Source: Chitinophaga pinensis (lineage in GTDB: Bacteria; Bacteroidota; Bacteroidia; Chitinophagales; CAMDFR01). Taken from it: a stretch of DNA of 64,000 nucleotides. This document shows positions 63,986 through 64,000 of this stretch, piece after piece. The notes below the pieces were generated by a model. It was not told where the DNA came from. It saw nothing but the letters and a program-made list of their open reading frames with translations, and did not search any database. Location: the NCBI GenBank assembly GCA_945872405.1, contig CAMBZT010000001.1, forward strand, positions 32,001 through 96,000. The letters run 5' to 3'. The position numbers and the translations under genes were made by a program. Every line of letters begins with the position of its first letter. The stretch's first letter is position 1.

Positions 63986-64000
63986 ATGGAAACAGCTTCT
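63986..64000 (+). CDS. Start of a further gene of the oxidase operon, cut by window edge
   Basis: An ATG at 63986, nine bases after coxC, opens METAS and runs off the window. In related operons a second subunit III-like gene or subunit IV often follows; five residues cannot decide. Confidence 0.4.

Overview
The window is a low-GC, densely coded chromosome segment from a member of the Bacteroidota, most likely of the Chitinophagales/Sphingobacteriales side. The evidence is the set of families (alternative complex III joined to an A-type cytochrome oxidase, a PorW/SprE-like type IX secretion lipoprotein, a PafA-like phosphatase, AtpZ next to bactofilin), the absence of strong Shine-Dalgarno sites, promoters of the Bacteroidota form TTTG-N19-TAnnTTTG, and an intergenic element of the TGAGGGATTG...AAGCGGAAAGCC type. 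No phage, insertion sequence or CRISPR array was seen.

Layout. 1-3.8 kb: a beta-oxidation operon (fadN-type bifunctional enzyme, then a thiolase cut by the window edge) and a TetR repressor gene. Near-identical palindromes lie on both promoters. 4.0-5.2 kb: a stand-alone pyruvate dehydrogenase E2. 5.5-16.6 kb: the most unusual locus, a 2800-residue single-module polyketide synthase ordered KS-AT-DH-cMT-psiKR-ER-KR-ACP-TE (the order of animal fatty acid synthase and close to fungal highly reducing PKSs), then an Sfp-type phosphopantetheinyl transferase 2 bases on and an acyl-CoA ligase. 16.7-30.1 kb: mixed housekeeping and envelope genes: GNAT-like protein, fabI, recN, a class A penicillin-binding protein, an AI-2E-type permease, a PorW/SprE-like lipoprotein, then a degenerate LytM protein, bactofilin, AtpZ and an AtpI-like membrane protein. 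30.4-40.4 kb: a leucine-rich-repeat exoprotein, lysS, ruvB, secreted and small unknowns, a second GNAT-like paralogue and priA. 40.5-44.2 kb: a surface-polysaccharide priming transferase, a lipoprotein, an oxidoreductase and tRNA-Arg(CCU). 44.4-50.5 kb: atpD-atpC on their own promoter, a glycosyltransferase, a PafA-like phosphatase and a lipoprotein. 50.7-64 kb: a respiratory operon, actABCDEF-coxB-coxA-ctaB-coxC, continuing past the right edge.

How the genes work together. The right-hand operon encodes a quinol-to-oxygen chain (quinol -> alternative complex III -> cytochrome oxidase), and atpD/atpC supply two F1 subunits. The PKS, its PPTase and the CoA ligase form a minimal self-contained unit predicted to build one reduced, probably C-methylated acyl chain from malonyl-CoA, release it as a free acid and activate it with CoA. 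The beta-oxidation operon beside it appears independently controlled by its own TetR repressor. Start codons were moved downstream wherever a signal peptide, a family-typical N-terminus or a promoter argued for it, and this is stated in each entry. Residue numbers follow the start chosen here. Functional calls rest on motif recognition by eye; no database search was possible.
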